Shown: positions 11,190 through 23,006 of the stretch, piece by piece
How positions within the stretch are numbered: the stretch's first letter is position 1
Layout of the letters: every line of letters starts with the position of its first letter
DNA from: Rana temporaria
Lineage: Eukaryota > Chordata > Amphibia > Anura > Ranidae
NCBI RefSeq assembly: GCF_905171775.1
Contig: NC_053491.1
Location: forward strand, 400,668,838-400,732,837
Reading direction: 5' to 3'
Length of the DNA: 64,000 nt
Notes under the pieces: model-generated
Told to the model about the DNA's origin: nothing
What the model saw: only the letters and a program-made list of their open reading frames with translations
Databases searched by the model: none
Translations under genes and position numbers: made by a program

Positions 11190-11952
11190 AGCGTGGCCCT
11201 GCTATCATTGGAGGAGGGCAAACTGAAAGGTTAGTCAATCATAATATGTTAGTTTGTTGTACATGATTGCACATTATAGCAAGAGCTGTCGATGCTCCTT
11301 ATGCTCCAGTTCCACTCTAAAGTTCTTTTGACTTTAACTCCAATTTTGTTCAAATCACCTTGGTGCATAAGCCACTCTGGAAGCAAATTGTTACCTGTAC
11401 ATGGAATAAAGGAGGATGGTATTGAGACAAATTCAGGTGCATTGGTTACGATAGTTGCCGTTAAAATATATGTAACAATTTGTATTACATAACTATTAGA
11501 TTCAGTATTTTTCTGCTTCGAATTTAGCATTAAAAACAAATTTTCCATTTTGATCTGTAGCCACCTATGATTTTCTAAATTGCAGAAAAAAATTAATGTC
11601 CATTGCTTTCTGGCAAATGTAATTTTCTGCTCATTTGATTGGGTTACTGCTTTTCCCTGCAGTTTTTCCCTTCTTACATACCCATCATATAATTATTTTA
11701 GAGAGAAATTACCACTTATCACCCAGAAAGAGAAAGTGACAGAACAGAAATAGGGAAGAGTCTGTAAAAATGTTCACTTTCTCTCCATAATTCAGTGTGT
11801 TGCAACACAACCTTAACTGGTCTGTCAGTATACATCAATGCACAAAAAATAAGTTCTGCAAAATGTTTCTTTAGTCCAGGCCAACCCAAGGCACACATAT
11901 ATATGAATGGCTTTACAAAGCCAATACCTATTCTGTAACATAAAAGTAAAGA
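11190..11952. other. No gene seen
   Basis: About 760 bp of AT-rich sequence without recognisable repeat ends. Predicted peptides have no domain I recognise. Confidence 0.45.
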
Positions 11953-11960
11953 GCCTAGTA

Positions 11961-12144
11961 CAGTGGTCATCAACCCTGTCCTCAGGGCCCACTAACAGGC
12001 CAGGTTTTATGTATTTCCTTGGGGAGATGCCGTCTAGAATACTGCAATCACTGGGCAGCAAATGATATCACCTGTGATGTATTTCAGTTATCTTGCAAAC
12101 CTGGCCTGTTAGTGGGCCCTGTAGGACAGGGTTGATGACCACTG
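11961..12144. mobile_element. hAT-type MITE, 184 bp
   Basis: The ends 'cagtggtcatcaaccctgtc' and 'gacagggttgatgaccactg' are near-perfect inverted repeats. The TSD is a perfect 8 bp, 'gcctagta' at 11953-11960 and 12145-12152. It is related in layout to the elements at 35857 and 36455. Confidence 0.88.
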
Positions 12145-12152
12145 GCCTAGTA

Positions 12153-12772
12153 CACTCTTTGTTGCACATTTTTTATTGATTTTGCATGCAATGTTTGGTA
12201 GGAGTTAGCAAGACATTCTGAAAATGTTAGCAATACTTAAACAATTGCCTCCTAAATACATCAAAATGCTACATGTGTATTACAAGCATTTCTTTTAAAA
12301 TGTCACGTGAACCTAACTTTTTTCTTGCAAGGCACAGCAATGCATGTCTACAATGAATTACAATGCACTGTGGAAACACATGTTTTAATGCAAGTCAGGA
12401 TGCATTAAAATGCACTTTATGGTATAAACAAGCCCTTAAAGGCTATCTCCACATTTTTAACCTGTTATGTTAAACCTGTATTTATGGATAAACGTAACAT
12501 GTTGAAAAGCAAACCCACAAACCCATAGCACCACCCCCAGTCCATTAGATGTTGGCTGAAAGAACCTATGTCAACTTATACCTTAAAAGAAGGTTGTGCA
12601 GATATCCCACTATGGAGATGCCCTGAGAGCAAAGCAGCGCAAAAACAGGGGCTAGAACAGACCCAAGATACAGTGGACAGGCTAAAGGGAAGGGCAACAA
12701 TTTGGTGATGTGTGTCCACAGCAAAAGACAGTTATCATTGATGTGTCAGGAGGATGGGGACTTGCACTTGAA
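12153..12772. other. No gene seen
   Basis: About 620 bp. A stretch from 12434 ('aaaggctatctccacattt') resembles the start of a foldback element, but I could not find its partner end. Confidence 0.4.
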
Positions 12773-13867
12773 GGGCCAGATTCACAGTGGAGATACGACG
12801 GCGTATCTGCTGATACGCCGTCGTATCTCTGTTTCTATCTATGCGACTGATTCATAGAATCAGTTATGCATAGATATCCCTAAGATCCGACAGGTGTAAT
12901 TGTTTTACACTGTTGGATTTTAGGATGCAGTACCGCGGCCGCCGCTGGGGGAGTTTGCGTCGTAAACCAGCGTCGGGTATGCAAATTAGGAGTTACGGCG
13001 GATCCACAACAGTTTTTCACGTTCGCTACGTCGCCGCTAGTATAGTTTCCCGTCGCAAAGTTAGTCGTCGTTTTTGGTGCCCTAACTTTAGTCAGCAAGC
13101 GTATTGCTGTCTAAAGTATGGCCGTCGTTCCCGCGTCGAAAATCTAAATTTAACGTTGTTTGCGTAAGCCGTCCAGGAATACGGAATTACGCGCCGTTCT
13201 AAAAAATGACTTCACGGCGCGCAATGCACGACGGGAGTTCGGAAACGGAGCATGCGCGGTAGGTCTGGCGCGGGAGCACGCCTAATTTAAATGGCACACG
13301 CCCATTTAAATTGGCCCGCATAGATTAGCCCGCATAAATTACGCATAGATAGCCAGAAAATCCGACAGGTGTAATTGTTTTACACTGTTGGATCTTAGGA
13401 TGCAATACCGCGGCCGCCGCTGGGGGGAGTTTGCGTCGTAAACCAGCGTCGGGTATGCAAATTAGGAGTTATGGTGATTCCCGACGGTTTTTCGCGTTCG
13501 CTACGTCGCAGCTAGTCTAGTTTCCTGTCGCAAAGTTAGTCGTTTTTTTTGGTGCCTTAACTTTACACAGCAATCGTATTGCTGTATAAAGTATGGCCGT
13601 CGTTCCCGTGTCGAAATTTAAAAAATAACATCGTTTGCGTAAGCCGTCCGGGAATACGGAATTACGCTACGCTGGGCGCCGTTCGAAAAAATGACGTCAC
13701 TTCGCGCAAAGCACGGCGGGAGTTCGGAAACGGAGCATGCGCGGAGGCCGCCGGCGTAGGTTTTTATCGCAAGTGCTTGGTGAATCAGGCACTTGCGATG
13801 AAAAATTGCGGCGGTTTAACGTATCTACGATACGTTACGCCGCCGCTCTTCTATGTGAATCTGGCCC
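12773..13867. mobile_element. Composite 'gggccagattcaca' foldback element with internal duplication (1095 bp)
   Basis: The outer ends are 'gggccagattcaca' (12773) and 'tgtgaatctggccc' (13854-13867). The core is present twice in tandem: 'gacaggtgtaattg' occurs at both 12889 and 13364, a shift of 475 bp, and the GC-rich 'gcggccgccgctgggg' block also occurs twice. The second core (13340-13778) is nearly identical to 2641-3077, while the first is more diverged. So this is a recombinant or nested product of two copies rather than a simple element. Confidence 0.7.
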
Positions 13868-14511
13868 GAAGTTTTGATGATTTTTTTTAGCATGTGTTCT
13901 CAATTTGTTAAACATCAGACATCTTGTGTTCCTTTTTGCTATTGATGTGTGGTGTCTTCATGCCAAGATCAAAAGAGTTTGCTAAGGCCATCAGAAAGAA
14001 CGTTTTAGATTCCTATGAAACTAGATAAGAAAAATTGCCAAACAAATTTAAATAAATGATTGTACTATACGGAAAATATTCTATTTGTGGCATGGATGTC
14101 AAACAACATCTAGTTTGTCAAGGCTAAAAAAGTCTCCAAAAACTCTTGCATAAAATGCCTTTGCTGTCCATAAAGAACATTAGAGCACGGCAACAGTCCT
14201 TTCACACATATGCATAGACCAGGCCTTCTATAGCATTGTGTTGAAGACTGATTAATCAAAGATAGAGTTGTTTAATAACAATATCAGTAGACATTTTTGC
14301 CACAGACCTAAGACACCATTTGAGAAGAAACACACAGCAACTGTGAAGCATGGTGGTGGGCATTTTATGGTTTAGGGTTGCTTTATAGTTTCAGGGCCTG
14401 GACAGCTTTGCATTATATCATAAAGTGTTTGATAATAATTTGAGGCATTCTGTAAGTAAGTTGAAAATTACCCAGAAATGTGACTTTTAATATGATAATG
14501 ATCAGAAGCAT
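13868..14511. other. No gene seen
   Basis: About 640 bp. The segment 13970-14480 ('ccatcagaaagaacgt', then 'agcatggtggtgggcattt') reads like an old Tc1/mariner-derived fragment on the plus strand, but no intact frame or TIR supports this. Confidence 0.3.
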
Positions 14512-16495
14512 AGTTACATAGTTATATAGTTAGTCAGGTTAAAAAAAGACACAAGTCCATCCAGTTCAACCACAAAAAAAAAAAAAAACACAGTTCAATC
14601 CCATATACCCAATTCCATATCCACAGTTGATCCAGAGGAAGGCAAAAAAAAAACAGCAGAGCATGAGATCCAATTTGCTATAGCAGGGGAAAAAATTCCT
14701 TCCTGATCCCCCGAGAGGCAATCGGATTTACCCTGGATCAACTTTACCTACAAATCTTAGTACTCAGTTATATTCTGTACATTTAGGAAAGTATCCAGAC
14801 CTTTCTTAAAGCAATCTACTGAGCTGGCCAGAACCACGTCTGGAGGGAGTCTGTTCCACATTTTCACAGCTCTTACTGTGAAAAAAACATTCCGTATTTG
14901 GAGGTGAAATCTCTTTTCCTCTAGATGTAAAGAGTGCCCCCTTGTCCTCAGTGTTGACCGTAAAGTGAATAACTCAACACCAAGTTCACTGTAGGGACCT
15001 ATTATATATTTGTACATGTTGATCATTTCCCCCTTATTCTTCTCTTCTCAAGAGTGAATAAATTCAGTTCTTCTAATCTTTCCTCATAGCTGAGCTCCTC
15101 CATGCCTCTTATCAGTTTGGTTGCCCTTCTCTGCACTTTCTCCAGTTCCCCGATATCCTTTTTGAGAACTGGGGCCCAAAACTGAACTGCATATTACAGA
15201 TGAGGTCTTACTAATGATTTGTACAGGGGCAAAATTATATCTCTTTCTCTGGAGTCCATACCTCTCTTAATACAAGAAAGGACTTTGCTCGCTTTGGAAA
15301 CCGCAGCTTGGCATTGCATGCCATTATTGAGCTTATGATCAACTAAAACCCCCAGATCCTTCTCCACTACAGATCCCCCCAGTTCTACTCTCCCTAGTAT
15401 GTATGATGCATGCATATTCTTAGTCCCTAAGTGCATAACTTTACATTTATCAACATTAAACCTCATCTGCCACATAGTCGCCCAATCAGACAGAGCATTG
15501 AGGTCGGCTTGTAAATTGGAGACATCCTGTAAGGACGTTATTCCACTGCATAGCTTGGTGTCATCTGCAAAGACAGAAATGTTACTTATGATCTCAGACC
15601 CAATATCATTTATAAATATATTGAAAAGTAGGGGTCACAGCACTGAACCTTGGGGTACACCACTCATAACATTGGACCATTCAGAGTAAGAATCATTAAC
15701 CACGACTCTCTGAATTCTGTCTTTCAGACAGTTTACTATCCATTTACAAACTGTTATATCCAATCCTGTAGACCTTACCTTACACATGAGCCGTGTGTGC
15801 GGAACTGTATCGAATGCTTTTGCAAAATCCAAATATACCACGTCCACCACCACCCCTCTGTCCAAGGTTTTACTTAGCTCTTCATAAAAGGAAATCAGGT
15901 TTGTCTGACAACCTCTCTTTCATGAATCCATGCTGTCTGCTGCTTAAATAGTTTGTTTCCAGCAAGCACTCATCCATGTGGTCTTTTATTAAACGTTCCA
16001 GTATCTTCCCAACTATAGAAGTTAAACTAACAGGTCTATAGTTACTTGGTAAAGACTTTGTTCCCTTTTTAAATATGGGCACCACATTGGCTCTACGCCA
16101 ATCCAGTGGTACTATTCCTGTCATTAATGAGTCCCTAAATATTAGATACAGTGGCTTTGAAATTACAGAGCTCAATTCTTTTAGGATCCGTGGGTGGATG
16201 CCATCTGGTCCAGGTGCTTTATCCACCTTTATTCTGTCTAAATATTTCTGGACCATATCACTTTTGAGCCATTGTGTATCATTTGGGGCTGTGTCACTCC
16301 CACCCCCATTATGGACATGAGCTCCCCCATGCTCAATTGTATACACAGAGCTGAAGAAAGCATTTAATAAATTAGCCTTCTCTTTGTCCCTAGTCACCCA
16401 CTCTAGATTTTTTTGCATGCTAACAGCTCCACCAAAGAATGGCTCAGAAATGATTGAAAAGGGAAATTTCCTTGTGTTTTTATTCAAGTATAACC
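14512..16495 (-). mobile_element. CR1-clade LINE, 5'-truncated, minus strand
   Basis: The 3' part of a CR1/Jockey-group non-LTR retrotransposon. Conserved reverse-transcriptase blocks run in order from about 16487 down to about 15190, followed by the C-terminal tail to 14757. The 3' end carries an A-poor microsatellite-like tail (on the plus strand 'catagttacatagttatata', 14512-14536), which is the usual CR1 3' terminus; CR1 elements lack a poly-A tail. The N-terminal endonuclease region is absent. The 5' boundary is approximate. Confidence 0.85.
14757..16487 (-). pseudogene. CR1-type reverse transcriptase remnant (ORF2 C-terminal part)
   Basis: This encoded the polymerase that copies the LINE RNA at the target site. 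Visible RT motifs, from the N-terminal side, are KAPGPDGIHPRILKEL, then VVPIFKKG and NYRPVSLTSIVGKILE (16487-15882), LDFAKAFDTVPH and SGVPQGSVL (15865-15635), and the catalytic FADD near 15563-15580. The post-RT segment has 'HLGTKNMH', 'EKDLGVLVD' (15475-15194) and the tail 'VRAVKMWNRLPPDVV' (15026-14757). The frame is broken between these blocks by frameshifts and/or stops, one near 15870, so it is dead. Similarity to CR1 is by motif recall; the subfamily cannot be named. Confidence 0.88.
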
Positions 16496-17376
16496 TCTTT
16501 ATCTCTAGACACTGAATACATATCCAATCTTTTCCTGTTCAAATATGTTGAAAAAGTCTACAATTTCCATGGGGTATACTTAATTTTTCACATTACTGTT
16601 AAAGTTATTTGCATACATTTCAGACAGTTGTAAAGCTATTTACCGTGTACTGAAGACTCAATACATTTTTATGCATGCAGGAAATCTGTGTTCACTATGG
16701 TCATTTGTACGTTCCCTCTATAATGTATACATAGGCCAAACGTGTGCTCATATATCTCTATGAATCTGACAAGCAGGGGACATTTCCCCATGGAACTCCC
16801 TTGAGATGCAACAGAATTGACTTCAGCTGCATTATATCCTGATGTTGATATGAATTTGTAAATTGGATTCCTACAATATCTTACGCTTTGGGATATTTGT
16901 GCCAGCGAAGGATGAATAGTGAGACAGTAAAGTTCATCAGAATCCCAAGGAACGCTCCAGCACAACAAGCCATCCATATTTTTCGTACTACTGTAGCTTC
17001 CTTCTAGATGAATCTTACAGCCCTCAAATCTGACTGTTTAATGAAGAAGGCCCTTAGTGATATACATTAGTTTTCTTATTTGCCTTTATGACTGTATCTT
17101 GCCAGCTCTAAGGCTGCGGGGAGCTGTTACACAGTGACATATGTAAGAGATTACAGAATTATAAGAACGAACAGGTGGTGAAATTTATGAACTCTATGTT
17201 ACTAGGTAGGGTTGAGCATTATAAAGCTTCCTGCTAACATCTAATCAGAATTTTGTGTTTAGTGAAGCTATTCAGTTAGTTAATAGAGCAGTTGCAGCCA
17301 AGGCTAGGTTGACATTTCATTCTGTTATCACTACTCCTGCTGTTATCTCAAAAAGATTAACTTTAGAACAAACTCT
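16496..17376. other. No gene seen
   Basis: About 880 bp of AT-rich sequence with no recognisable repeats or coding domain; possibly unique. Confidence 0.45.
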
Positions 17377-17861
17377 AAGGCCGGGTACTCACGACCAAAC
17401 ATGTATGGTGAAAGCGGTCCGTCGGACCGTTTTCACCATACATGTCTGCCAGAGGGCTTCTGTACGATGGTTGTACACACCATCGTACAGAAGTCCGCGC
17501 GTAAACAATACGCGGGGCGTGTCCGCGGTGTCGCCGCGACAATGACGCGGCGACGTGGGCGGCCCGCCTTTAAAATGCTTCCACGCATGCGTCGAAGTCA
17601 TTCGACGCATGCGAGGGACGGCGGGCGCCTGGACATGTACGGTAGGTCTGTACTGACGACCGTACATGTCCGAGCGGGCAGAATTCCAGCGGACTGTTTT
17701 AAAACAAGTCCAGGAATATTTGTCTGCTGGGAAAAGGCCCGGCGGGCAAATGTTTGCTGGAATTCGGCCCGCTCGCGCCCACACACGACCAAACATGTCT
17801 GCTGAAACTGGCCTGCGGACCAGTTTCAGCAGACATGTTTGGTCGTGAGTATGGGGCCTTA
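17377..17861. mobile_element. Multi-hairpin foldback element (485 bp)
   Basis: Terminal inverted repeats 'aaggccgggtactcacgacc' (17377) and 'ggtcgtgagtatggggcctt' (17841-17860) enclose a series of hairpins: 17399-17445 (22-bp arms, one wobble), 17457-17493 (15-bp arms), 17584-17613 (13-bp arms), 17631-17671 (13-bp arms), 17671-17775 (20-bp arms, one mismatch, about 65-base loop) and 17793-17838 (about 20-bp arms). It has no open frame of interest. The superfamily is not determined and no direct TSD was found. Confidence 0.82.
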
Positions 17862-18403
17862 GACAAATATTTAAGAGATGATCAAGAGAGGAATGATAAC
17901 CATATGCAATTCAATCTGTGCATCAGCTATGATGATCAGACTAAGATAGGACCATGCATGCTTTTCATAGGGGAGATAATGTATGTCTGGTGCTTTGACT
18001 TAGCAGTGCCATAACTAGAGAGGAGAGAAGAAGGCCTAAAAAAGATTAGAAATAAAGAGATAAAATGTGTTGACAGTCTATCTTATGAATTGAAAGGTGT
18101 CCCAGCCATCTGCATTTTAGTGAAGTTGGGGGTTAACACATTGTATTTTGGTCATAGGGGGTCATTGTTAATGGGGTTAAAAATTTATTTGTGTGCAGAC
18201 CCATACAGCATGGTCACATAGTGGTTGGTTGTAACATTTGAGATGACTTACCCTGGAGTCAGTGAGGGTTGGCTCCTCGTATATTTATTAAAGAAGATGT
18301 GATGGCTCATGTTGCTTCAAATCCTGTTTTAAAGCCTGCTGCAGCTTGACCTAGAATTCAGTATTTGAGCTTGAGTGTTCCACATGTGCATGCTGTCCAT
18401 GGT
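17862..18403. other. No gene seen
   Basis: About 540 bp with no recognisable feature. Confidence 0.45.
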
Positions 18404-18907
18404 TTAAAGTGATTGTAAAGGTTCGAAATTTAAAAAAAAAATAATAACAAACATGTCATACTTACCTCCCACTGTGCAGCTCGTTTTGCACAGAGTGCCT
18501 CTGATCCTCGTCTTCTGGGGTCCCTCGGCGGCTGTCTCGGCTCCTCCCCGCATCAGATAACCCCCTTTGGGAAGCGCTATCCCAACGGGGTTACCCTGCG
18601 GGCATGTTCCTGAGGCCAGCATTTGCGTCCATAGACACGAATGCCGGACTCTGCCCCTTCCCCCCGGTGCCCGCGTCATTGGATTTGATTGACCACAGCG
18701 GGAGCCAATGGCTGCTCTGCTATCAATCTATCAAATGAAGATTCGAGAAGCCCGGGCCGAGATCCAGCGCGTTCTCGACGCAGGACTTTCAAGGGCTCAG
18801 GTAAGTAAAACCGGGGGCTAGGGGGCCTGTAATTATCGGAAGTTTTTTCACCTTAATGCATAGGATGCATTAAGATGAAAAAACAGGAAGGTTTACAAAC
18901 CCTTTAA
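18404..18907. mobile_element. Foldback element (TTAAAGTGATTGTAAAGG type, 504 bp)
   Basis: The left end 'ttaaagtgattgtaaaggtt' is opposed by 'gtttacaaaccctttaa' (18891-18907). Near the left side is 'catgtcatacttacct', and the internal sequence 'ggagccaatggctgctctg' resembles blocks in the element at 844-1878. It also contains an inner palindrome, 'ccttaatgcataggatgcat' followed by 'taag', at 18851-18874. Confidence 0.7.
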
Positions 18908-19972
18908 GTTCATAAACTGCCCTTGAGTGTTCCAGAGGCATGCGTCCATGCCATGTAGTAGTTTGGGGTATTACTACTTACTATGCCAATTAACACAATA
19001 GCCATAAACAATGGTTGAGATAATTGGGAAGTACAAGGGTAAACACCAGCCAAATAATCCAACCTTGTTAACTAAGTGTAGAGGATCAAGCCTGATTCTG
19101 ACAATTGTAAAAAATAAAGGCCACAATAAGAATAGGGAACAAAGCTCTAATACCTATGATCGAACTACAGTTGTTTTAAAGTGAAAGAAGAAACCAGTGC
19201 ATAATTTGAATGAGCAGGGTCCACCCATAACTGAAAATTGGTATTCAAAGCAATCATATTTTAGACAATAGAGATGCTCAGATGTACACTGTGTCTGAAT
19301 TGAGCCGTCCTATTTTGGCTCAGTTAACAGACACTACCAGGTGCACTGGCAATGGACTATATTCAAACTTCCATTTATAATTGTCAATCTAGAAATAGAT
19401 TTTCTCCAACCTGATGTTTATTTTGTTTTGTTTTTTTACAATACAGAATTTTGCAGGTGTTTAAAGTAAACTTGTGTTTTTTTTTTTTTAATAGCAGGGC
19501 AAAACAAAAGGTTCATTTTAATGACTGCTACTGGAGGCTTTTATGGTTACTGTTCCTCTGTAACCCTGTCACTTTCCAGAGGAGCCAGAGGGAAAAGCTT
19601 TGCTCCCCCATCGCCAGTAGTACCGGGTATATCTTTTTGCTTTCCCATGGGAAAAAAAAGAAAAGATAAGAATAAGTATCCAAGACCACTACCATTAAAA
19701 AACTGCAGATTTAACTATTTTCCAGTAGGCCAAGTTTTCCAGCAAATGTGGCAGTTACAGGGGTTGAGACAGAAACTTTACAATAATCAGATTTTATTCA
19801 CCTGGTTAAAACCTGTTTTTCAAAAAAGAAAAAAAAATGGTTCACATGAAGTGGAACTAAAGGCAAAAATACTTTAGTTCCAACAGTGAGAGGCCCACAT
19901 GATTCCTCTCCAGCATATATCGGCCGGTGCAGGATGACTGTACTCCTGCACATGCCCAGGAGCAGAGGCGTA
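18908..19972. other. No gene seen; possible weak foldback at 19455-19865
   Basis: Sequence around 19457 ('gtttaaagtaaacttgtg') and around 19844 ('cacatgaagtggaactaaag') form weak inverted ends, suggesting a degraded element of the TTAAAG type. Otherwise unassigned. Confidence 0.35.
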
Positions 19973-20540
19973 GCTTGAAGCTTGTGGACCCAGATGCAAA
20001 AGTTGACCTGGGCCCCCCTATTACCACCCACCATTTCCACCGTGAATGCAGATACATCCACCACACGCCAATATACTCAAAGTGGCTTAAGACTTTTGAT
20101 TTCCCAGAATTCCTCTTTACATCAGAGGATGTTGGAGAATCAGAGGACAGGGATCACCGCTGGAGAATCAGAGGACAGGGACTCCTGGCAGGTCACTTGG
20201 CAGAGCTCCTTTCCCATTCTAGCACTGTATACAGCTCTTCCCCCCTGCACTACACAGGGCTGAAATCACATTCCTTGACACACAGTTTGTCATTCTTCAC
20301 AGGCTATTTCTGGCTTTTATGTTGCCCCTCTGACCTGTGAAATTCTCTGGTCGGACAGACAGTGTAGTTGCAGTAGTCAGATACACCCTGTGCAGATCAT
20401 TGCTGACTGGCTGTGTTGTAAAGGAATGTGATTTTAGCCCTGTGGAGGAGGAATGGTATAGAGTGCTGTAATGGGAAAGGAGCTCAGCAGCCGGGCATAT
20501 CATCCAGGGCGGAAGGGGTGGTCAGGGGGCTTTGGAGGGG
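19973..20540 (+). repeat. Interspersed repeat beginning 'cagaggcgtagcttgaag'
   Basis: The start 'cagaggcgtagc' resembles a hAT-type terminus, and the following 'gacctgggccccccta' recalls an abundant frog repeat. A tandem pair 'ggagaatcagaggacaggga' occurs at 20131 and 20162. I could not locate a right end, so extent and class are tentative. Confidence 0.4.
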
Positions 20541-21715
20541 GGCAACTTAGATATGGGAGGTGCAAAGCCATGTGACACAAATCCCCTCAGGAGGTGTTAA
20601 GGGATTTGTTTTAGCAATTTCTGAAGGTTTCTCTGTCAGTGTTGGCAGGTGTTGGGGGAAGGTCACCTCCCGGACGTGTGTGTCTTTTCCCCAGTTGTCA
20701 GGGAAGTGGAGTAAGTGGACATCTATCACGTACCTGGTACTGGAGGCCAATGGAGAGAGAGAGCTTCCCTTTGCGGCTAAGTTCAAGACACTCCTGAGGG
20801 TGAAAACAGGAACGGTCAGTGAATTTACTGCAGAAAGAATAATGTTGTCATTCTCTCCGTCAAGGTCCCAGACCTAGGCTCCTCTTCATACTGAGCATGT
20901 GCAATACTCATTCTCATGAGTAGGTTGTATTCTGAGGGACCACTGGAGGCCATCATGAGTGTAGCTTAGCCATTGAAATGAATGAGGGCGCACAGTATGA
21001 GGAGGAGCTGACCAGACTTTATCAGACATAGAATGGGGAGAAAGGTATTATTTCAGGTGGTTTACACTTAGGAAGATGGGGTGGTTTGTTATAGGACAAC
21101 TTCACTAAAGGTTAAGATTTCCTTTAACATACAGTGATACTGAACCGTTTGCCTGTTAGAGGACATCACTTGTCAGGGAATTAGCTAAGGTGATAACACT
21201 TTTATAGATAAAATGATTGCCATTACTAGGTCAGATAATGAGGTATTAATTCTTATAAAGCACTTAAATAACCTTTTACCTGCACATTTCAGGAGAAGGG
21301 CAGCCAACATTATCTTGGATAATGTGAACAGCAGCAAGAAGTTGAACAAGAGCTACTCTTATCTTAATTTATAGCACTGTGCTAAGGTTGTCCTACCAAG
21401 CTTAATTGGCCATGAGGAAAGCATGAAAAATAGATGCACCATTTTCTATAAACAATAGTACTGCAAAGTCAGATTATAGTGGCAACTCAGAAGCAGACAA
21501 TATACACACATCCCATTCAACAACATTGCACCAGTGTACCAAGTCACTTGCTTAGAGGCTGTAGCTGGCGACTGATTGGAGTCAGACATTTGTGAACCCA
21601 ACCAATGGAACACTCCGGATGCTGTCTGAGCAAAGAGGGCTTTATTTTTTGTAGAGAAAAGTCGATGAAGGAATTGGCAGAGGTAGCACTGGGCTCTCTG
21701 GGAGGTAATAAATAC
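20541..21715. other. No gene seen
   Basis: About 1.2 kb without recognised coding or repeat boundaries. An open frame at 20560-20877 has no domain I recognise. Confidence 0.4.
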
Positions 21716-22320
21716 CTTTAACCACTTTACCTCCAGAAGATTTACTCCCCTAAATGACCAGGCCACTTTTTGCGATACAGCACTGCATTAATTCCTTGGC
21801 CATGCAACGCTGTACCCAAATACATTTTTTGTTTTTATTTTTTTTCCCACAAATAGACCTTTCTTTTAGTGGTATTTGATCACCACTGTGTTTTTTTTTT
21901 GCGCTATAAACAAAATAAGGACAACATTTTTTTTTAAAACAATATTGTTTACTTTCTGCTATAAAACATATCCAATAAAAAAATAAAAAAAATAAAATGT
22001 CTTTATTTATTTAGGCCAATAGGCTCAATAAGCATATATTGTTTGGTTTACACGAACGCTAGCAAGTGTTTTTGTGTCCTGTATGTGCTGCTTTTACTAG
22101 GGGAAGAGATGGATTTTACTACCTGCTTTGCAGGAACACAAAATTCATACGTTCCCCCCTGTCAGATCGGAGATCTGCCTGGTTTACATAGACAAATCTC
22201 CGTTCTGTATGCTTTACCGAGGATTGGCGGGTGCCCGACACATGCAGATCAGCTTCTGCTGTGATAATTCACAGCAGAAGTGTCCCACTGACACCACGTC
22301 AGGTGGAAGTGCAAAATCAC
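21716..22320 (+). repeat. Truncated member of the 'ttaaccactt' repeat family
   Basis: It begins 'tttaaccactttacctcca' and shares 'acccaaatacattttt', 'cccacaaatagac', 'tttcttttagtggtatttg' and 'gcgctataaacaaaa' with the copy at 36044-37238, in the same order. The right end is lost near the AT palindrome 'acgtatatatatatatacgt' (22320-22339). Confidence 0.6.
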
Positions 22321-22339
22321 GTATATATATATATACGTG

Positions 22340-22935
22340 ATCCTGCACAGGAGGGCTGTCCTATAGCAGTAAATCTGCTGTAGGGCGGTCCGGAAGTGGA
22401 CAAAGTAGAATTGAACTGTAAAAATAAAAACCGCGGACAGGTAGGGTTTTTTAAGACGGCAGTGACAATATTAGTCTCTGCTGTCATAAATGCTTCTCCT
22501 TGTCTGTTAGCAGTAGTGTGCACTCAGACACGCATGCGACGCTCAGCATACATTTACAGCACCCCCTCTATGCTGTGATGATACGAGTTCAGGGAGTGAT
22601 GTCATTGAGGCCATGGGAAATTCAAGCGGCCGAACAAACCAAACCTGGAAGAAGATAGATGCTCCGGAGTTTAAATCCGCTTTAATGGAGTCGTAATGTC
22701 TCAAGGTTTTTCACCTTAATGCATTCTTTGCAGCAGCCCCCCAGAGCCCCCTTTTTACTTACCTGAACTTTACTTACTTAACATCAAAAGTAGTACGTTC
22801 ATTGTTCCCTACTCATCAGCTACGACTTATATTGACTTTACCATGGCAAAGTCCAATACTCAGTACTTCCAAGAATGAGGGGCACAAAGCAGCACTGTTT
22901 TAAAGGCCTATTATGATACAGTTTTGGTATGTTCT

Positions 22936-22937
<2 letters not shown>
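22340..22937. other. No gene seen
   Basis: About 600 bp, possibly the worn continuation of the repeat to the left. No ends recognised. Confidence 0.4.

Positions 22938-23004
<67 letters not shown>
22938..23004. repeat. (TA)n microsatellite, 67 bp
   Basis: Uninterrupted TA dinucleotides. It creates spurious 'IYIYIY' frames. Confidence 0.97.

Positions 23005-23006
<2 letters not shown>

Noticed and set aside
13970..14480. Tc1/mariner transposase remnant
   Set aside because: Phrases such as 'catggtggtgggcatttt' are suggestive, but there is no supporting open frame or TIR, so I did not list it as a gene.
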